DNA of 64,000 nt from Forficula auricularia (GCA_024734495.1 JALMQS010000225.1:2691650-2755649); one strand, 5' to 3'; positions 34,010-45,241 are shown, numbered from the stretch's first letter. Translations and numbers: made by a program. The notes: a model not told the origin generated them from the letters alone.

Positions 34010-34570
34010 TATAGAATTGACCAGGCAAAAAAATTAAATTAAATTTCAAAATTAACGAATTTTAGTGAGAAGAATAGTTTTTCTAATTTATTATATAGTT
34101 AGTATTTTTTTTACTTTGAACTGACACCTAAATCTTTAAAGATTATTAAATTTATTGATTTCATTCCTTTTCTGCTAGTTTTCAAAATTAATGGATTTCT
34201 TAAACTCATTTGTATTTCCGAAAATCACAAATTCCTTTAATTTAAAAATAATTAGAATAGCTCTTTGTGACGAATCGCTTAAAATCTCTATCCCCTATTC
34301 TCTATACTCTAAATCGCCTGGCCTAAACCTGTTTTAGTTTCCCCCTTGACATTTACAATTTCGAAGAAAAAGGGATGGCTTGAACCTCGCAACCTTCACC
34401 CTATGATTCCGCACTCTTATTAAAGAGCCAAAGGTTTTTCATTATCCGAATGAATTCTCGTCAAAATAACTACAAATTTGGCTTTAATTAATTAAAAATA
34501 CTTTCAGTGAAATACTTAATTTAATTTGACTGAATGTGTATAGAAGTTATTTTCATTTGTGAGATTGTCT
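34010..34570. other. AT-rich stretch, nothing recognised
   Basis: No feature supported. Confidence 0.45.
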
Positions 34571-34576
34571 TATTAG

Positions 34577-34716
34577 TGTGATTGTGTTCTGGCATGGTGG
34601 ACGAGTGGCCCGTGTAGGGGTGGGCCAGGTGGCCACTTGTGGCCACGGATTAGTATTCAGGGTGCGGGTGTCCCTCTTCGCGGCTATTTATTGCCGGAGG
34701 CCGAGATTCCCACCTG
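34577..34716 (+). CDS. candidate GC-rich internal exon, product unknown
   Basis: Acceptor TGAGATTGTCTTATTAG, 140 nt of strongly GC-enriched sequence, then donor CCTG followed by GTGAAT. Two frames stay open: one reads VARVGVGQVATCGHGLVFRV, the other GGHLWPRISIQGAGVPLRG. A 49-nt minus-strand alternative at about 34718-34766, with acceptor ACCCCTGTGCTAG and donor CAG followed by GTGGGA, is also possible. The patch is probably functional, but strand and frame are unresolved. Confidence 0.3.
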
Positions 34717-34769
34717 GTGAATGCGCCGACAGCGCGTGCTCCTCGGGCGGACGGCATCAGAACTAGCAC

Positions 34770-35300
34770 AGGGGTTGCAAAAAAACAACCTCTTCTCGAA
34801 ATAGAAGTCGTCGTTTGATGTTTCTTATTAGCTCAAAAACATTTCTCAATTATGTGAACGCCTTCTTTGAGAATTAATTTAATTGTTCAACAAAAGCCTC
34901 GCTTATTAGCGAGTATTAATCACATTTGCTTTTGAAATCATTTTTCAACCCTTAATGATCATCTTATTAAAGGGATATATTTAGAATTAATTCTTTCATC
35001 ATGCCAATAGAGAAATGAAATTAAAATATTTCAGGGTAGCGTCAGATACTGAAAGCATTCATTCTAAAAAATATCTATAAATGTATATAAAATGGAAAAG
35101 TATGTATATGGTATATGTTTGTATGATCTAAACGATCTGATTGGTCAGATAGCGATCGTGCTTACCTAATTCGTTAAATAAATATAAAAAAATTTGGCCA
35201 TCTCGAGACGCTGCCCGCCAGGGCAACCCACCCGGAGAGCCTAGGTGCAGAAGGCGTGCCGAAGGCATGCCTGAAGCAACTACTATACTATATTCTATAG
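34770..35300. other. AT-rich stretch with a dispersed repeat and a GC patch
   Basis: 35085-35195 is the inverted counterpart of the repeat at 13310-13455. A GC-rich patch at 35198-35275 has an open frame reading HLETLPARATHPESLGAEG on the plus strand with no supporting splice sites. Confidence 0.35.
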
Positions 35301-35302
35301 AC

Positions 35303-35601
35303 CAGGAACCTCCAAACTTTTTGACCCCGTACCCTTATGAAAAATAATCACAAATTGTACCCCCCCCTCATGTTGTGTGTGTGTGTGTGTGTGTCAAAAA
35401 TGATTATTTTTTTTGCAAGAAATGGAAGAAAATGCAGAAAATCAAGATATTTTTTATTTAATTTAATTGAAACAATATATAAGTATACAAGCAATTGATA
35501 AATTACAAGAGGACATAAAGTATTTTGAAGAGAAATGTGGCGTACCCCTAGAATTTTCTTCGTACCCTTCGGGGTACGCGTACCCACCTTAGAGATCACT
35601 T
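35303..35601. mobile_element. hAT MITE, CCTCCAAAC ends, perfect 8-bp TSD
   Basis: Starts CAGGAACCTCCAAACTTTT and ends CCTTAGAGATCACTT. Perfect 8-bp duplication CTATAGAC at 35295-35302 and 35602-35609. Contains GACCCCGTACCCTTATGA and a (GT)n run. The same family, more degraded, lies at 45242-45520. Confidence 0.85.
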
Positions 35602-35813
35602 CTATAGACAATATACACAAGTTATTTAAGACAACTAGTCAATAGATTCAGAAGATTCGAGTTGTAGTAGAAAACTTGAACACTGGTGATTACTTCCTAC
35701 TAGGATTGGGGTAGATCACATTGGAAATATTTCATTAAAAAAAAAAAGAAAATTTCAAATAATTAAAAATATATAGTATATATATGTTCATTGAGGTTTC
35801 CGCGTATGGGTTC

Positions 35814-35923
35814 TATGTCATTAGAGATTTTTCGGGTTTCTCCGCGTTGGTTTGAGAGTTTTTCTCAAGAAGAGAAAAACTCTCAAACCCATGCAGAGAA
35901 ACACGAAAAATCTCTAATGACAT
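35814..35923. repeat. near-perfect hairpin, ~52-bp arms
   Basis: The left arm TATGTCATTAGAGATTTTTC and onward pairs with the right arm through GAGAAAAACTCTCAAACCCA. The loop is only a few bases, and a few differences occur. The 62-codon frame through it merely reads the palindrome. Origin unknown. Confidence 0.75.
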
Positions 35924-35929
35924 ATACTA

Positions 35930-36765
35930 GTAGATATACTATAATATTTAACGATTCTAATCATAAGCTTAGAAATTAAAAAAAAATATTGATTAGGCTT
36001 TTTTATTTTTTTAACAGTAGAAAAATGTTTTAAATTAATTTTATTGGAATTTTTTTACAAGATCAAGCGATTTATTTTTTCAATTTTTTAGTTTTTTACT
36101 TAAAAACCAATAAAATTTTAAATTGTAGCTATAAATTAAAATTAATTATGATCATAAATCAAAATAATTTTTATTTTGGTTATTTCTAAATTTAAAATTT
36201 GATTTAAAAAAGAAAATATTATAAAAAAAATCTTAATGTAAAATTTATATTACGTATTTAAATCAATTGTATTTAGGCTGATGGGGTCTTGTGAGCCTCG
36301 TCCCCGTTAACCCAACGTCACTTATTCCATATATAAAGATAATTGCGTTTAGGTAAGTACATAAGATGAAAATAAATTTCTCGGCAAAATTTTTTTTTTT
36401 ACTTTTTTTTGTTATTCGAGACACATGGAAACACGTTTATGTTTATCTCACTGACAGCTGAATCGAAATGGTCTATTAGCACTTGACAACTATACCTACT
36501 ATTTACGTGATTGGAAAAAAGTCTCTTATTAGCAAGTCCCCGCGTTCTATATATTGAATTTCTTCTATTTTAGATAAAATTTAAATAGTTAATGAATATT
36601 TTCCTAATTTTAAGGGTTTGAAAAAATTGATAGCAAATAATATTTCATAAATAATAATAATAATAATAAAACTACTGAAAATCGTCAAACATGTCCTTAA
36701 AAAGTGGTATTTTAAAATAACAAGCAAAACGTAAAATAAATAAATTTAAAAAGAAAATTCTGTAT
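35930..36765. other. AT-rich stretch, nothing recognised
   Basis: Includes an (ATA)n run near 36649-36668. No gene supported. Confidence 0.45.
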
Positions 36766-36836
36766 TTAGGGTTCCTTCAAACGGGACCCCTATTATAGTG
36801 TCGCTACATGTCTGTCTGTCTGTCGGTTGGTCAGAC

Positions 36837-37495
36837 CATTTATTTATTTATTAAAAACATTGTATCTGTAGGGTCATCTAGCCCCTTTAATGTACAATTT
36901 TCGGCCAATTCAATTATATAATTATTAATATAATACAAAACAAAAACGGAAAAACAAATATAAAAGCAAGAAAAATTCAAAAAGTAAAACATATGGTACA
37001 TAATAATTAAATGAAACATAAACATTAAAAATACAATATATATAGAAGGAGAGTAAAAAAATAATAATGCCAACATATAGGATACAAAAACAGAAAATAG
37101 AAATAAAATATTAAGCTAGGTGCTTGCGAAGTTCTTCCTCGAATGCTTCAGGACGCCCAATCTTCCTTACGTTGAGTGGCAGTGAGTTCTAGACCTTGGT
37201 CGCCGTAACCTCAAATGAGTCCGCCATCATTCTCCTTCTATGTGGTGGACAGACCAGCGCGCGCGCACGTATTGACGGACTACAGGCCAGCGTCCGACTG
37301 AGGTAGACAGGCGCACGACCCAAGAGAACCCCGTGCACAAACTTGGCATATCTGTACCTACTTCCGGAAGGCACCGAAGTTCATCCCCAGGATCTTGGTT
37401 GAATACTCAGATACTCTTGCTCTGGGCTCAAGTTGGTAAATGTACCTGGTACAGGCGTTGAAAGCAACAGAAAGGCGTTGTCTGGTTTGACTCGT
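36837..37495 (-). mobile_element. 5'-truncated LINE (non-LTR retrotransposon) 3' end
   Basis: The minus strand carries the last part of a reverse-transcriptase ORF (37111-37492), a roughly 270-bp 3' UTR with TGTACATTAAAGGGGCTAG, and an (AATAAAT)n tail at the left edge. It is truncated at its 5' side inside the reverse-transcriptase C-terminal region, the usual LINE pattern. Confidence 0.8.
37111..37492 (-). pseudogene. LINE reverse transcriptase C-terminus, broken
   Basis: The segment matches in style the C-terminal domain of jockey/CR1-like LINE reverse transcriptases: RLSVAFNACTRYIYQLEPR near the start, KFVHGVLLGRAPVYLSRTL in the middle, and NSLPLNVRKIGRPEAFEEEL before the natural TAA at 37113-37111. 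It is inactive: a frameshift lies near 37374 and an in-frame TAG at 37191-37189 replaces the expected tryptophan just before NSLP. The catalytic fingers and palm are absent through truncation. Clade assignment is inferred from this tail only. Confidence 0.8.
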
Positions 37496-38068
37496 AAACT
37501 AAATAAGATAAGTATCTATACAAATTTGAAATTTAAAAGTTATATAGATACTTATTTTCATTTTGCAGCAAATGAAAAATTCTATTAAAATTATAATCAA
37601 TTATCTTGGGAGGGTCGAAATTTATCTGGTGTCAAAAACAAAGAAATATTTTTTTATCATAAAATGTGAAATGTTTCTGTTAAGATCTCCTAGTAGAAGT
37701 AGATTTGAATTGATTATTTTTTTTTTTTTTATTTAAAATAACAATATGAAAGAACTCCAAATTGTCTACTTATTATTAGAGGATTTTTGTACCTGTCAGC
37801 GTTTTAGAACTGACTTAAGTTAAAATTATGGAAAAATTGCTCAAATTCACTCATTCTTTTCTTATCAACGAGAAATGAGAATGAATTTGATATTTCGAGT
37901 ATTTTTGATTTTATTCAATAACCGTTGGTATATTCCGTCCGACTTTTAGTAGGTACTTGGCCGGCTTATTGTTGATTATAATTGTTATATTAAAGATGAG
38001 GGATTTAATATGAAAATTACAATCAAGAATATAAGAGATTATATCTTTATAAAATTATTAACATAGAT

Positions 38069-38311
38069 CAAGGATCTTCAAACTTTTCACGATCGGTGTA
38101 CCAAATTTTTAGTATAAGTTCCGCGGTGCACATCTCTCAATACGTAGAAAATAAAAAGTTCACTATATTTACATAATACCTGTAATACCGGTTAATTATC
38201 TAATCAATAGATTAGATTCTAATTATTTCGATTATATAGCTTTTTTTATTTATTTATTTTGAAGAGGTAACATTTTTTTAGTAAAGTGACCACATCGTCG
38301 TGGTGCATCTG
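38069..38311. mobile_element. hAT MITE, CTTCAAAC ends
   Basis: Starts CAAGGATCTTCAAACTTTTC and ends GTGGTGCATCTG. Flanks ACATAGAT and ACATAAAT agree at seven of eight positions. Typical layout of Charlie-like hAT derivatives (GTGTACC near the left, GTGGTGCA near the right). Confidence 0.6.
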
Positions 38312-38391
38312 ACATAAATAGATACTTAAATGGTAAATAATCGGTAGAAAATTTTAATTATTTTACGGATATTTTTTCTGAAATATAAAGC

Positions 38392-38552
38392 CTAGGGGGT
38401 GAACCGCGACCTAAAATCGTGTACACCTACTTCCAATTCGACTTCCAAGTAGAAGACATTAGATGACAATAGATTATCTAAGGAATTCCAAAGTAATTCC
38501 AAGTAATTCCAAAGACGGTTTACACCTAATTACAATCGCGGTTCACCACTCG
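38392..38552. mobile_element. hAT-like MITE, CGAGGGGTGAACC family, copy 5 (short type)
   Basis: 161 bp with ends CTAGGGGGTGAACCGCGACC and CGCGGTTCACCACTCG. Flanks TATAAAGC and TATAAAGT agree at seven of eight positions. The interior matches copies 3066 and 19653. Confidence 0.8.
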
Positions 38553-38789
38553 TATAAAGTCAATTGAGAGAAAATAGAATCTGTAAATATAAATATTCTA
38601 TCCGTCATTTTAGTAGATTATTATATCGTACTTTTTTTTTTTATAAATCCCAAACGTGAAAAAAATCCTTTCGCGATAGAATATAGGCTAAAACATTTTT
38701 AGCAACCTTTTTAATTTGAGGGTAGCTCGCAGGATTTTGACATGTCGATGTTGGCACCTATGATTTATCTGGCATTGATAGTAGAGCGG

Positions 38790-39172
38790 CGTGTTATCAG
38801 TGCGAGTGGGAGTGTGTTTGGGGGATCGTTGCGCATGCGCAGTGTCGCCCTGGGCGCCGCGACGCCCGCTTGAGTGGGGGGCGCGCCGCCGCTGGGTCCA
38901 TGACGGATGCCTCGCTTTATCAGAGCCAGTAGCCCGTTTCCATTGCGTTTACACGGACCCATCGGCCGACCTCTTTTTTGACACATTGGATGACGAGGCG
39001 CGGATGCAAGTGACGGAGACGTCGTGGATGCGTGCGCTTGCGACTTGCACCCTCTTGGACATCCGCCCTCGGCCAAAACACGCGCTTCTTGGACTGCCGA
39101 GATATGCGGTGAAGATGCCGCGACGCTCGGCGTCGCCGCCGCCGCACCGCCGCCGAAGAACAAGAGAGGTGA
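38790..39172 (+). promoter_or_regulatory. CpG-rich island: promoter plus possible first exon
   Basis: About 400 bp of strongly GC- and CpG-rich DNA in AT-rich surroundings, with an NRF-1-type palindrome at 38830-38841, the GC-rich 18-mer shared with 18210-18227, and a strong donor GAGAG followed by GTGAGGTGAG at the plus-strand end. Several frames are open on both strands; the most protein-like on plus reads DPSADLFFDTLDDEARMQVT and later CTLLDIRPRPKHALLGLP. A minus-strand frame (38765-39286) is longer but low-complexity. Best read as promoter and first exon, plus strand preferred because of the donor. Confidence 0.4.
38830..38841. promoter_or_regulatory. NRF-1 / Erect wing-type site
   Basis: TGCGCATGCGCA is a perfect match to the palindromic NRF-1 consensus YGCGCAYGCGCR, a site found in CpG-rich housekeeping promoters and bound by the insect homologue Erect wing. 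It sits about 330 bp upstream of the strong plus-strand donor. Confidence 0.45.
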
Positions 39173-39229
39173 GGTGAGCCGAGCGGCCAAAAACCTGATT
39201 GCTTGCGTGACGACCCCATAGACCCCATT

Positions 39230-40460
39230 TAAGACATGCAGCTTATTCCAACCGACCACAAATATGATATTTCTGTTTTGTCGCACGCGACCCCCACACC
39301 GGACGCTGTTATTTATTGACGCGATGAAACCAACATTTCCATTTCTCAGTTTTTTATTCTCTCTTTCTCGTCTCTACCTACTTATTTTTTTACTTTATCC
39401 AGCGAAGGGAGTACTTTATTCCAGTACTTTTTTAGTTTTTTCTAAATATCTTGAAAATGACTTAATCAATTTTGATGAAATTTAATATCCTATTTAAGTA
39501 CCTTGGGGAGCACAAAAAAGCTCAAATAAAGTTTTTAGTGAAATTATATTTTAAAGTACTTTACTCTAGAGTAAGATAGTACTTTTTAAAATTCTTTAAA
39601 ATTTATTCATTTGAACTGTTTAATATAGCTTAAATAAGAGTGGATAGGCTTCTCTCTGTAAAATGCTAAAAATTTGGGAGGAAATTTTATAAGTAACCAT
39701 GGCAACTGCGTTGTTTTCTTATCCGTTACCTTTGCTGAAGACATAGAGGAATCGACTTAAAATCAAAAATAGCGATTGATTCTCATCTAATACTTGAGGA
39801 ATAACATTTCTACATTTGATTTTTAACGTTTTGGTTTTATTATTCTATGTAATCACCAACAAAACAAACCCTATTTTAAGAATGTCTATTTATTTGTTCA
39901 AGTTCCTGTTGAAATCTTAATCGAACAATAACAAAAAAATGTCACTTATATTCGCGATCATTGATTTAAACTGACAATAATTATTTTCAAGAGCAAAATA
40001 ATAATCATTCAGTTTAATTATTATTATTACACCGAGTCTAAATAATTTTCATTCAAAGAGAGATTTCATCAAAATCAAACTCGATTCATCCCCACCGGCC
40101 GCTGATTTGCTAAAACAAAAGAGAATTTGAATTAATTACCAAATATGATAAACAATTTTGTTTTTTTTTAATAATTTGACAACAAGGACCTTGCCTTGTG
40201 GAATTGAATTCAAGGTCTTTTTGTTGAAGTTTTTGGCGAAATATTGATAGAAAATAAAAAAAAATTCCGATTTTCGCGATCCCTCGTTTAATCTGGAACA
40301 ACAATTAGGCTCATGAAAAAAATTCTTTCAGTTTGTTTATTATTTATTCGACTTTATGATTTCCGTCAAAATAGATATTGTATTACAGTAAGTTGAACCT
40401 GCGGGATAAGCTGCTAAAGCAAATCAGAATTTGAATTCATTCTAAAAATTAACTTTTTTG
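39230..40460. other. AT-rich stretch, nothing recognised
   Basis: A frame at 39264-39485 is pyrimidine-rich and unsupported. GTAACCATGGCAAC at about 39694 is one base off an RFX X-box. No gene or element called. Confidence 0.4.
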
Positions 40461-40465
40461 GATTA

Positions 40466-40643
40466 CAAAGAGAAACAAAGAGGTTGTCCTCTGCTTGATA
40501 CAAATAAACATACACACATATATATCGAGATGATATATCTGTATATATATTATTTATTTGTTTGATACAGATATATCATCTCGATATATATGTGTGTATG
40601 TTTATTTGCATCAAGCAGAGGACAACCTCTTTGTTTCTCTTTG
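40466..40643. repeat. near-perfect hairpin, ~78-bp arms
   Basis: CAAAGAGAAACAAAGAGG through GATATATCTGTAT (40466-40544) is repeated inverted at 40566-40643 with one visible difference. A single half copy recurs at about 56508-56555, where CAAAGTGG replaces CAAAGAGG. Origin unknown; possibly a short foldback element. Confidence 0.85.
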
Positions 40644-40649
40644 TGAATC

Positions 40650-41465
40650 AACAACTCTGCTACTCTCGGCAAAAGAAAACTTTTCAATTTTTTGGATTAA
40701 TTTTGTTAAGGGAGAATGGTGTAGGTTCTTGGTGAAACATAAATATTTAAATAAAGTAAAGAAAATTTAAAATTTTTTTAAAAATTATACCTTGTGAAAC
40801 TTACCTAAAAATTTTCAAAATTTTTTAAATATTCTTTACTTTATTTTTGGATTAATTTCTTTATTATTTCTGAAAATAATCTAATAAAAAAAATTGAAAA
40901 TTTATTAACCGAAATCTCGGTTTATCCTCAAAACAATAAAAATTTTCCTGTCCACATGTTTCAACCTAAAAATTAAAATATTATTTTTCTAAATTATTTG
41001 ACATACTTTACCTAAGTATGAAAATTGAGCACGAGCCTTTAGATTTCTAGTTAAGTTGTCAAACTATATAAAACAAAAATTATCATTTAAAATTTGTAAA
41101 AAAAAAAAATAAAAATTACTCGAAAGTGTTGATTTTGAACTTGTATTTAATTCCAAGTTAAAAATCTAGAGTTAAGCTAATGAGAATTTGAGTTGTATTT
41201 TACACTATTGTACACTATTTTATTTCCAATTAATTAATTAAATTTTAAAATATTTGACAGTCTAATAATCATCATGAGTGATAAATGTACTAAATCTTCT
41301 AAAGTGGGACATAGTTTGTCTGACAGAAGGGTGGGGTGGTTTGCTTATTTTGTTTTCTTGTTGTCAGTGTTGGTATTTTATTCTCTTCGTTTTTTCCCCC
41401 TCTTCAGATTCCTTTTTACCTTACCTTAAGATCTCTCACATTTTTAACCTACGATTAGATCCCAG
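40650..41465. other. AT-rich stretch, nothing recognised
   Basis: No feature supported. Confidence 0.45.
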
Positions 41466-41468
41466 CGG

Positions 41469-41559
41469 TTAACACTCTAACGTTAAGTGAACAAATTCTC
41501 GAAGATTTACGGCCCGGAGAAGTTTATTTGCCGCGTTTCTTGTTGCTCTGTTTCCTCTT
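41469..41559 (-). CDS. weak candidate terminal exon, product unknown
   Basis: Minus strand: excellent pyrimidine-rich acceptor CCTTTCTTCTCGCAG, then two frames: one very short basic tail ending KKRGK with AATAAA overlapping its stop, and one reading RGNRATRNAANKLLRAVNLR to a TAA at 41471-41469. A plus-strand frame (41487-41738) also covers it. Only the acceptor is compelling. Confidence 0.2.
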
Positions 41560-41738
41560 CTGCGAGAAGAAAGGATTCGAATGCGAACCAAAATGAATGG
41601 ACGCATTCATTTCTACTGCTAAGAATTTTATTCTTCAATCTTGGATTAACTATTTGTTTATCTGAAACAAAACAACAAATTAATTTTATGTGTAATCTAA
41701 CGATTAAAATAATGATCGTGCTCCTAATTGTCGATTAA

Positions 41739-42547
41739 GGAGGTCCTTTCGCTCCAGTTGAGTCAAAAGAAATGTAGTATCTAAAATTTAATAAAATAAG
41801 TTAAAATACAAATGAAAAATAATAGATTTAAAAAATAAATAGTATGAAAGCCGGAAATGTTTGAAATAATTAAAAAAAAAAAAAAAAAAATACAAAAGTT
41901 AGTATGATTTATTCAAATCAGCTGATAATAAGTCTTGTATGATTTGGCAATGCGTTGTTTTAAGACTGTTTATGTTTATATCCGAACATAGCATTTAAGT
42001 GATTTTTAAAGTAAATATCTCAGTAAATTCATCGGTCAATTATATATTTTATTGCAAAAAAATAAACCTGCATCTTTCAAAAAGCTAATTTTTAGTTATT
42101 TTTTTTTAACTTTATCTATTCAACTAATAATAGTTTTTTTTTTACTTAGAGAAAGTCGTGTAGGTTTTAAGTGAAACATGGTATTAATTAATAAAGTATA
42201 GGGAGTGTAGTTTCACAGTGAATAAATAATTGTTAGGGCCATCTCAGTTTTGACTTCCGTTGGTTTTCCTGTTAGGGCCAGTTTTCACTGTGAAACTACA
42301 CTCCCTTTACTTTATTAATTATCTAATAGTAGTATAATTCAAGAGAAAGTGTCAAGATCTTAATTTTCCATAAGACTCTAAGAAAATGTTTACATTTTAA
42401 AAAATTTTATTTTCAAAACTTTGCTAGGTAATTTGTGATTCAAACATCACCAAATAAGCATAGATAGAGAGTTAAACTATTATAAAAAATTAAGTTATAG
42501 TTATAATCTAATATTTTTTATTTAACATTAGCGGCGAAAGGGCCTCC
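41739..42547. mobile_element. TTAA-flanked TIR element (piggyBac/Kolobok-like, non-autonomous)
   Basis: The left end GGAGGTCCTTTCGCTCC and the right end GGCGAAAGGGCCTCC are inverted and directly flanked by TTAA on both sides (41735-41738, 42548-42551). TTAA duplications mark piggyBac and Kolobok elements. No transposase. The middle carries a hairpin at 42185-42320. A second left end with TTAA lies at 63364. Confidence 0.75.
42185..42320. repeat. hairpin inside the TTAA element
   Basis: The left arm ends AGTGTAGTTTCACAGTGAA and the right arm begins TTCACTGTGAAACTACACT; both extend into AATAAAGT/ACTTTATT pairing. Arms about 40 bp. Confidence 0.75.
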
Positions 42548-42627
42548 TTAAATCAGAGTAATTCTTATTGATACAGGATAAAAGTGACAATTCGGGGAAT
42601 TCTTAAAAAATATAAATATAATACCGT

Positions 42628-42900
42628 ATTAAAAAATACAAATCTTTACCAAAATAATCTAGAACGCGTTTATTTCCAACCATAATCTTTCGGGAGAATT
42701 TTCCCTTTTTCAATGGTAAATTTTCAAATAAAGCCTCTAAAATTTAGTGCTGCTTTCTAAATTTTTTAGGAAGAAAATATTTTTTCTTTTTTCTTTTTTT
42801 TTTTTAATTTACCATTGAAAAAGGGAGAAATTCTGCCGAAAGTTTTGGTTGAAAATAAACGTGTTTTAGATTGTTTTGTTAAAGATTTGTATTTTTTAAT
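42628..42900. mobile_element. palindromic element with decayed hammerhead-like motifs
   Basis: Arms of roughly 92 bp with outer ends ATTAAAAAATACAAATCTTT. Inside each arm, ACCATTGAAAAAGGGAGA is followed by CCGAAAG, reminiscent of CUGANGA, a GGG/CCC stem II and GAAAC, but key core bases are lost. A related, shorter copy lies at 43432-43592. Confidence 0.55.
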
Positions 42901-43431
42901 ATTTTAATATACAATCAATAAATAATTTTTCCTTCGAAATATATTTTATAATACTGTATATATTTTTTTAATTTCAACCTATTACAGAATGTTTTTAATA
43001 TTTTTCTTTGTGGGAATCTTAAAAAAACTTAATTTTTCTTGAATTTTGCATACTAAAATTAGAATTTGAATTTCTTTGCCACCTTCTTTGTATGTTATAT
43101 GCGAGTTATATGTAAATATTGGTATAGTATTTAGTTTATGTACTAATAAAACTGTCAATCGGTGTTATCTTTAGGGTGTTATTGCTCCTCTCCACCCCTT
43201 AATATTACGATTTTTCATAAGATAAATTAAAACACAACTAATATGATTTTTTTTTTTTCAAGAGAAAATCATATTATAATTATTTTAAAATGTGAATGAA
43301 CTACTCTATACGAAGATACTCATGCACAGAAAACAAATATAAATAAAATTTATACGAAAGACTGAAGATGCAGGCCAAGCCTTCCAAACTATATTCGATA
43401 TCAAATGAAATTATCTACCTATGTAAATATA

Positions 43432-43592
43432 TATTAAAAAAATACAAATCTTTTATTAAACAATCTAGAATACGATTATTTTCAACCAACTTCTTTTTTG
43501 AAAATTTTACCATTGAAAAGGGGAGAAATTTTCCCGAAACGTTTGATTGAAAATAAACGTAATTGTTTTATAAAAGATTTGTATTTTTTAAT
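43432..43592. mobile_element. second copy of the ATTAAAAAATACAAATC palindrome
   Basis: Outer ends ATTAAAAAAATACAAATC and GATTTGTATTTTTTAAT pair. The core reads TTGAAAA, GGGGAGAAATTTTCCC, GAAACGTTTG: stem II and GAAACGU are intact, but the CUGANGA half is degenerate. Confidence 0.55.
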
Positions 43593-43599
43593 ATTTTAA

Positions 43600-45235
43600 A
43601 TTCAATCAACAAATAATTTTTTCTTGTAAATATCTATACAGGTTGTATCTGTAATGCGCGGAGAAAATTCACTGGGTGGTTATATGGGTCAAAATAAAGT
43701 AAAAAGTTAATATATAATCTCTCGAACCCAAACATATCTTCATGTCTTAACTTTTTTGGGTTCTCCAAGCTTTTAATTATTTCATTAAGATTTTGGATTA
43801 TTATTTCACAAGTGTATATCTGATGATCTTCTCTCAATTAGAATAGCTCCATTTACTGCGAAATTATACTCTCTGATTTCTTGAGTAATTAATCTTTAAC
43901 AAATTGACTTAACCCTTGTATTTAATTAGCTATTCATAGATTTTATTTTATAATCCCCCTCTTTTTTTCATTTGTACATTTATTAAAGAATTCCTTCTTT
44001 TTCAATATCTCTATAACGAGTTTCGTTTTGTTTCCAGTGCAAATGGCAATTTCTAGAATAACACAAATTAGGAATAATTTCTAATCGACTAAATCTTGCC
44101 TGGACTTGTCTGGACTTGTCGCAGCCTCTTGGATGACTGGTCAGATAGAAAGGGAGGATTGTTATATTAGCGACCTTTTTACAAAATAAATTTATTTTTT
44201 TCTTTGACTTCTCAGTTAAAGTATTCTAAAATATTCCAAATTATTATTATAAATTTAAAGTTAGTCAGTTAACCAAATTTTTACTTTATATTACTATAAA
44301 CTTAAACATGGATAGCTATCAGAACTCACTCTTAAATTTTTACTTAATGAATTTTCATTTAATCTAGAAATATTTTTCATGTAACATTTAATTAATTTAA
44401 AAGTTTCTTGTTGTCATGCTTGGGGTGAATATTTTGAATATTTTTCGGCAATAAGCTAATATTTACTACTGTAATTAAAAATACATTTCTAACTAGAATG
44501 ATTGTTAATTTTGTAGGGTTCTATAGTTACTAGGGTCCCTTATAATTTCATCCCTCTCAGCTTCTATAATTTAACATTTATTTTAAAGATTTTTTAAGTA
44601 ATTGTAAAAAAAATAATAAATAAATAAAGCACCCTAAGCACCCTCCTAAGATAGGAAATGATAAAAAAAAGCTATATTATTTTATAATACTTTGTTATAA
44701 AAGTCTGTGAAAATTCATGAAAATAACTTAATGTGAGTTCCTACAGCAGATGTTTAAAATTATTTGACTCATATCATTATTATGAATGAAGGTAGGAAAA
44801 AAACTGTTTAAAATTTGACATGGTTATGTGTTTATTTTTCATGCATAAGCTAGCGTCAAATTGACAAACGTAAACTGATCAACAAGCTGCTTAAGTTTTT
44901 GTATCTCTATTAATAAATGAGTATAAAAATATATAAATTTAGACGTAACTACGGAACTCTACTTTAATGTGGATCGCCATGCACTTGACGGTATGAAAAT
45001 ATTTAGATTTGCCATAATTTTCTTCGTCATATATTATCTCGTAAATATTAAAATTTGTCAGAAAATAAAGTTAAGAAGTTACTTTTCAGAATACGATCTC
45101 GAAAATACATTTAATAAATAAAAAGTAGTGTGTGAGATTTTTAACTAAATTCTCTGTCTCTTGCACTTTTGATGTAGATATATAGAATCTTAAAAGAAAG
45201 AAAAATAAATACTATTTTGGATTGGTAAAATATGT
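43600..45235. other. AT-rich stretch, nothing recognised
   Basis: A fragment TAGGGTTCTATAGTTACTAG at 44514 may be an eroded end of the GGGTTCC repeat family. No gene supported. Confidence 0.4.
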
Positions 45236-45241
45236 TCAATA

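Larger units (their letters stand above)
36768..37968 (+). mobile_element. GGGTTCC...ACTTGGCCGG repeat, split by a LINE
   Basis: Begins AGGGTTCCTTCAAACGGGAC with TCTGTCTGTCTGTCGG, and ends GTCCGACTTTTAGTAGGTAC followed by TTGGCCGG. These are the two ends of a noncoding repeat well known from Lepidoptera and other arthropods. The middle part after 37500 aligns with a second copy at 45725-46130. The LINE at about 36837-37495 interrupts it after TCGGTTGGTCAGACC. Confidence 0.7.

Noticed and set aside
35791..35979. 62-codon plus-strand frame
   Set aside because: Reads through a perfect-type hairpin (35814-35923); the second half is the reverse complement of the first.
38765..39286. 173-codon minus-strand frame, the longest ATG frame in the window
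   Set aside because: It lies across a CpG-rich island where stops are rare in all frames, runs past the island into AT-rich DNA, and is alanine-, proline- and arginine-biased with no splice support.
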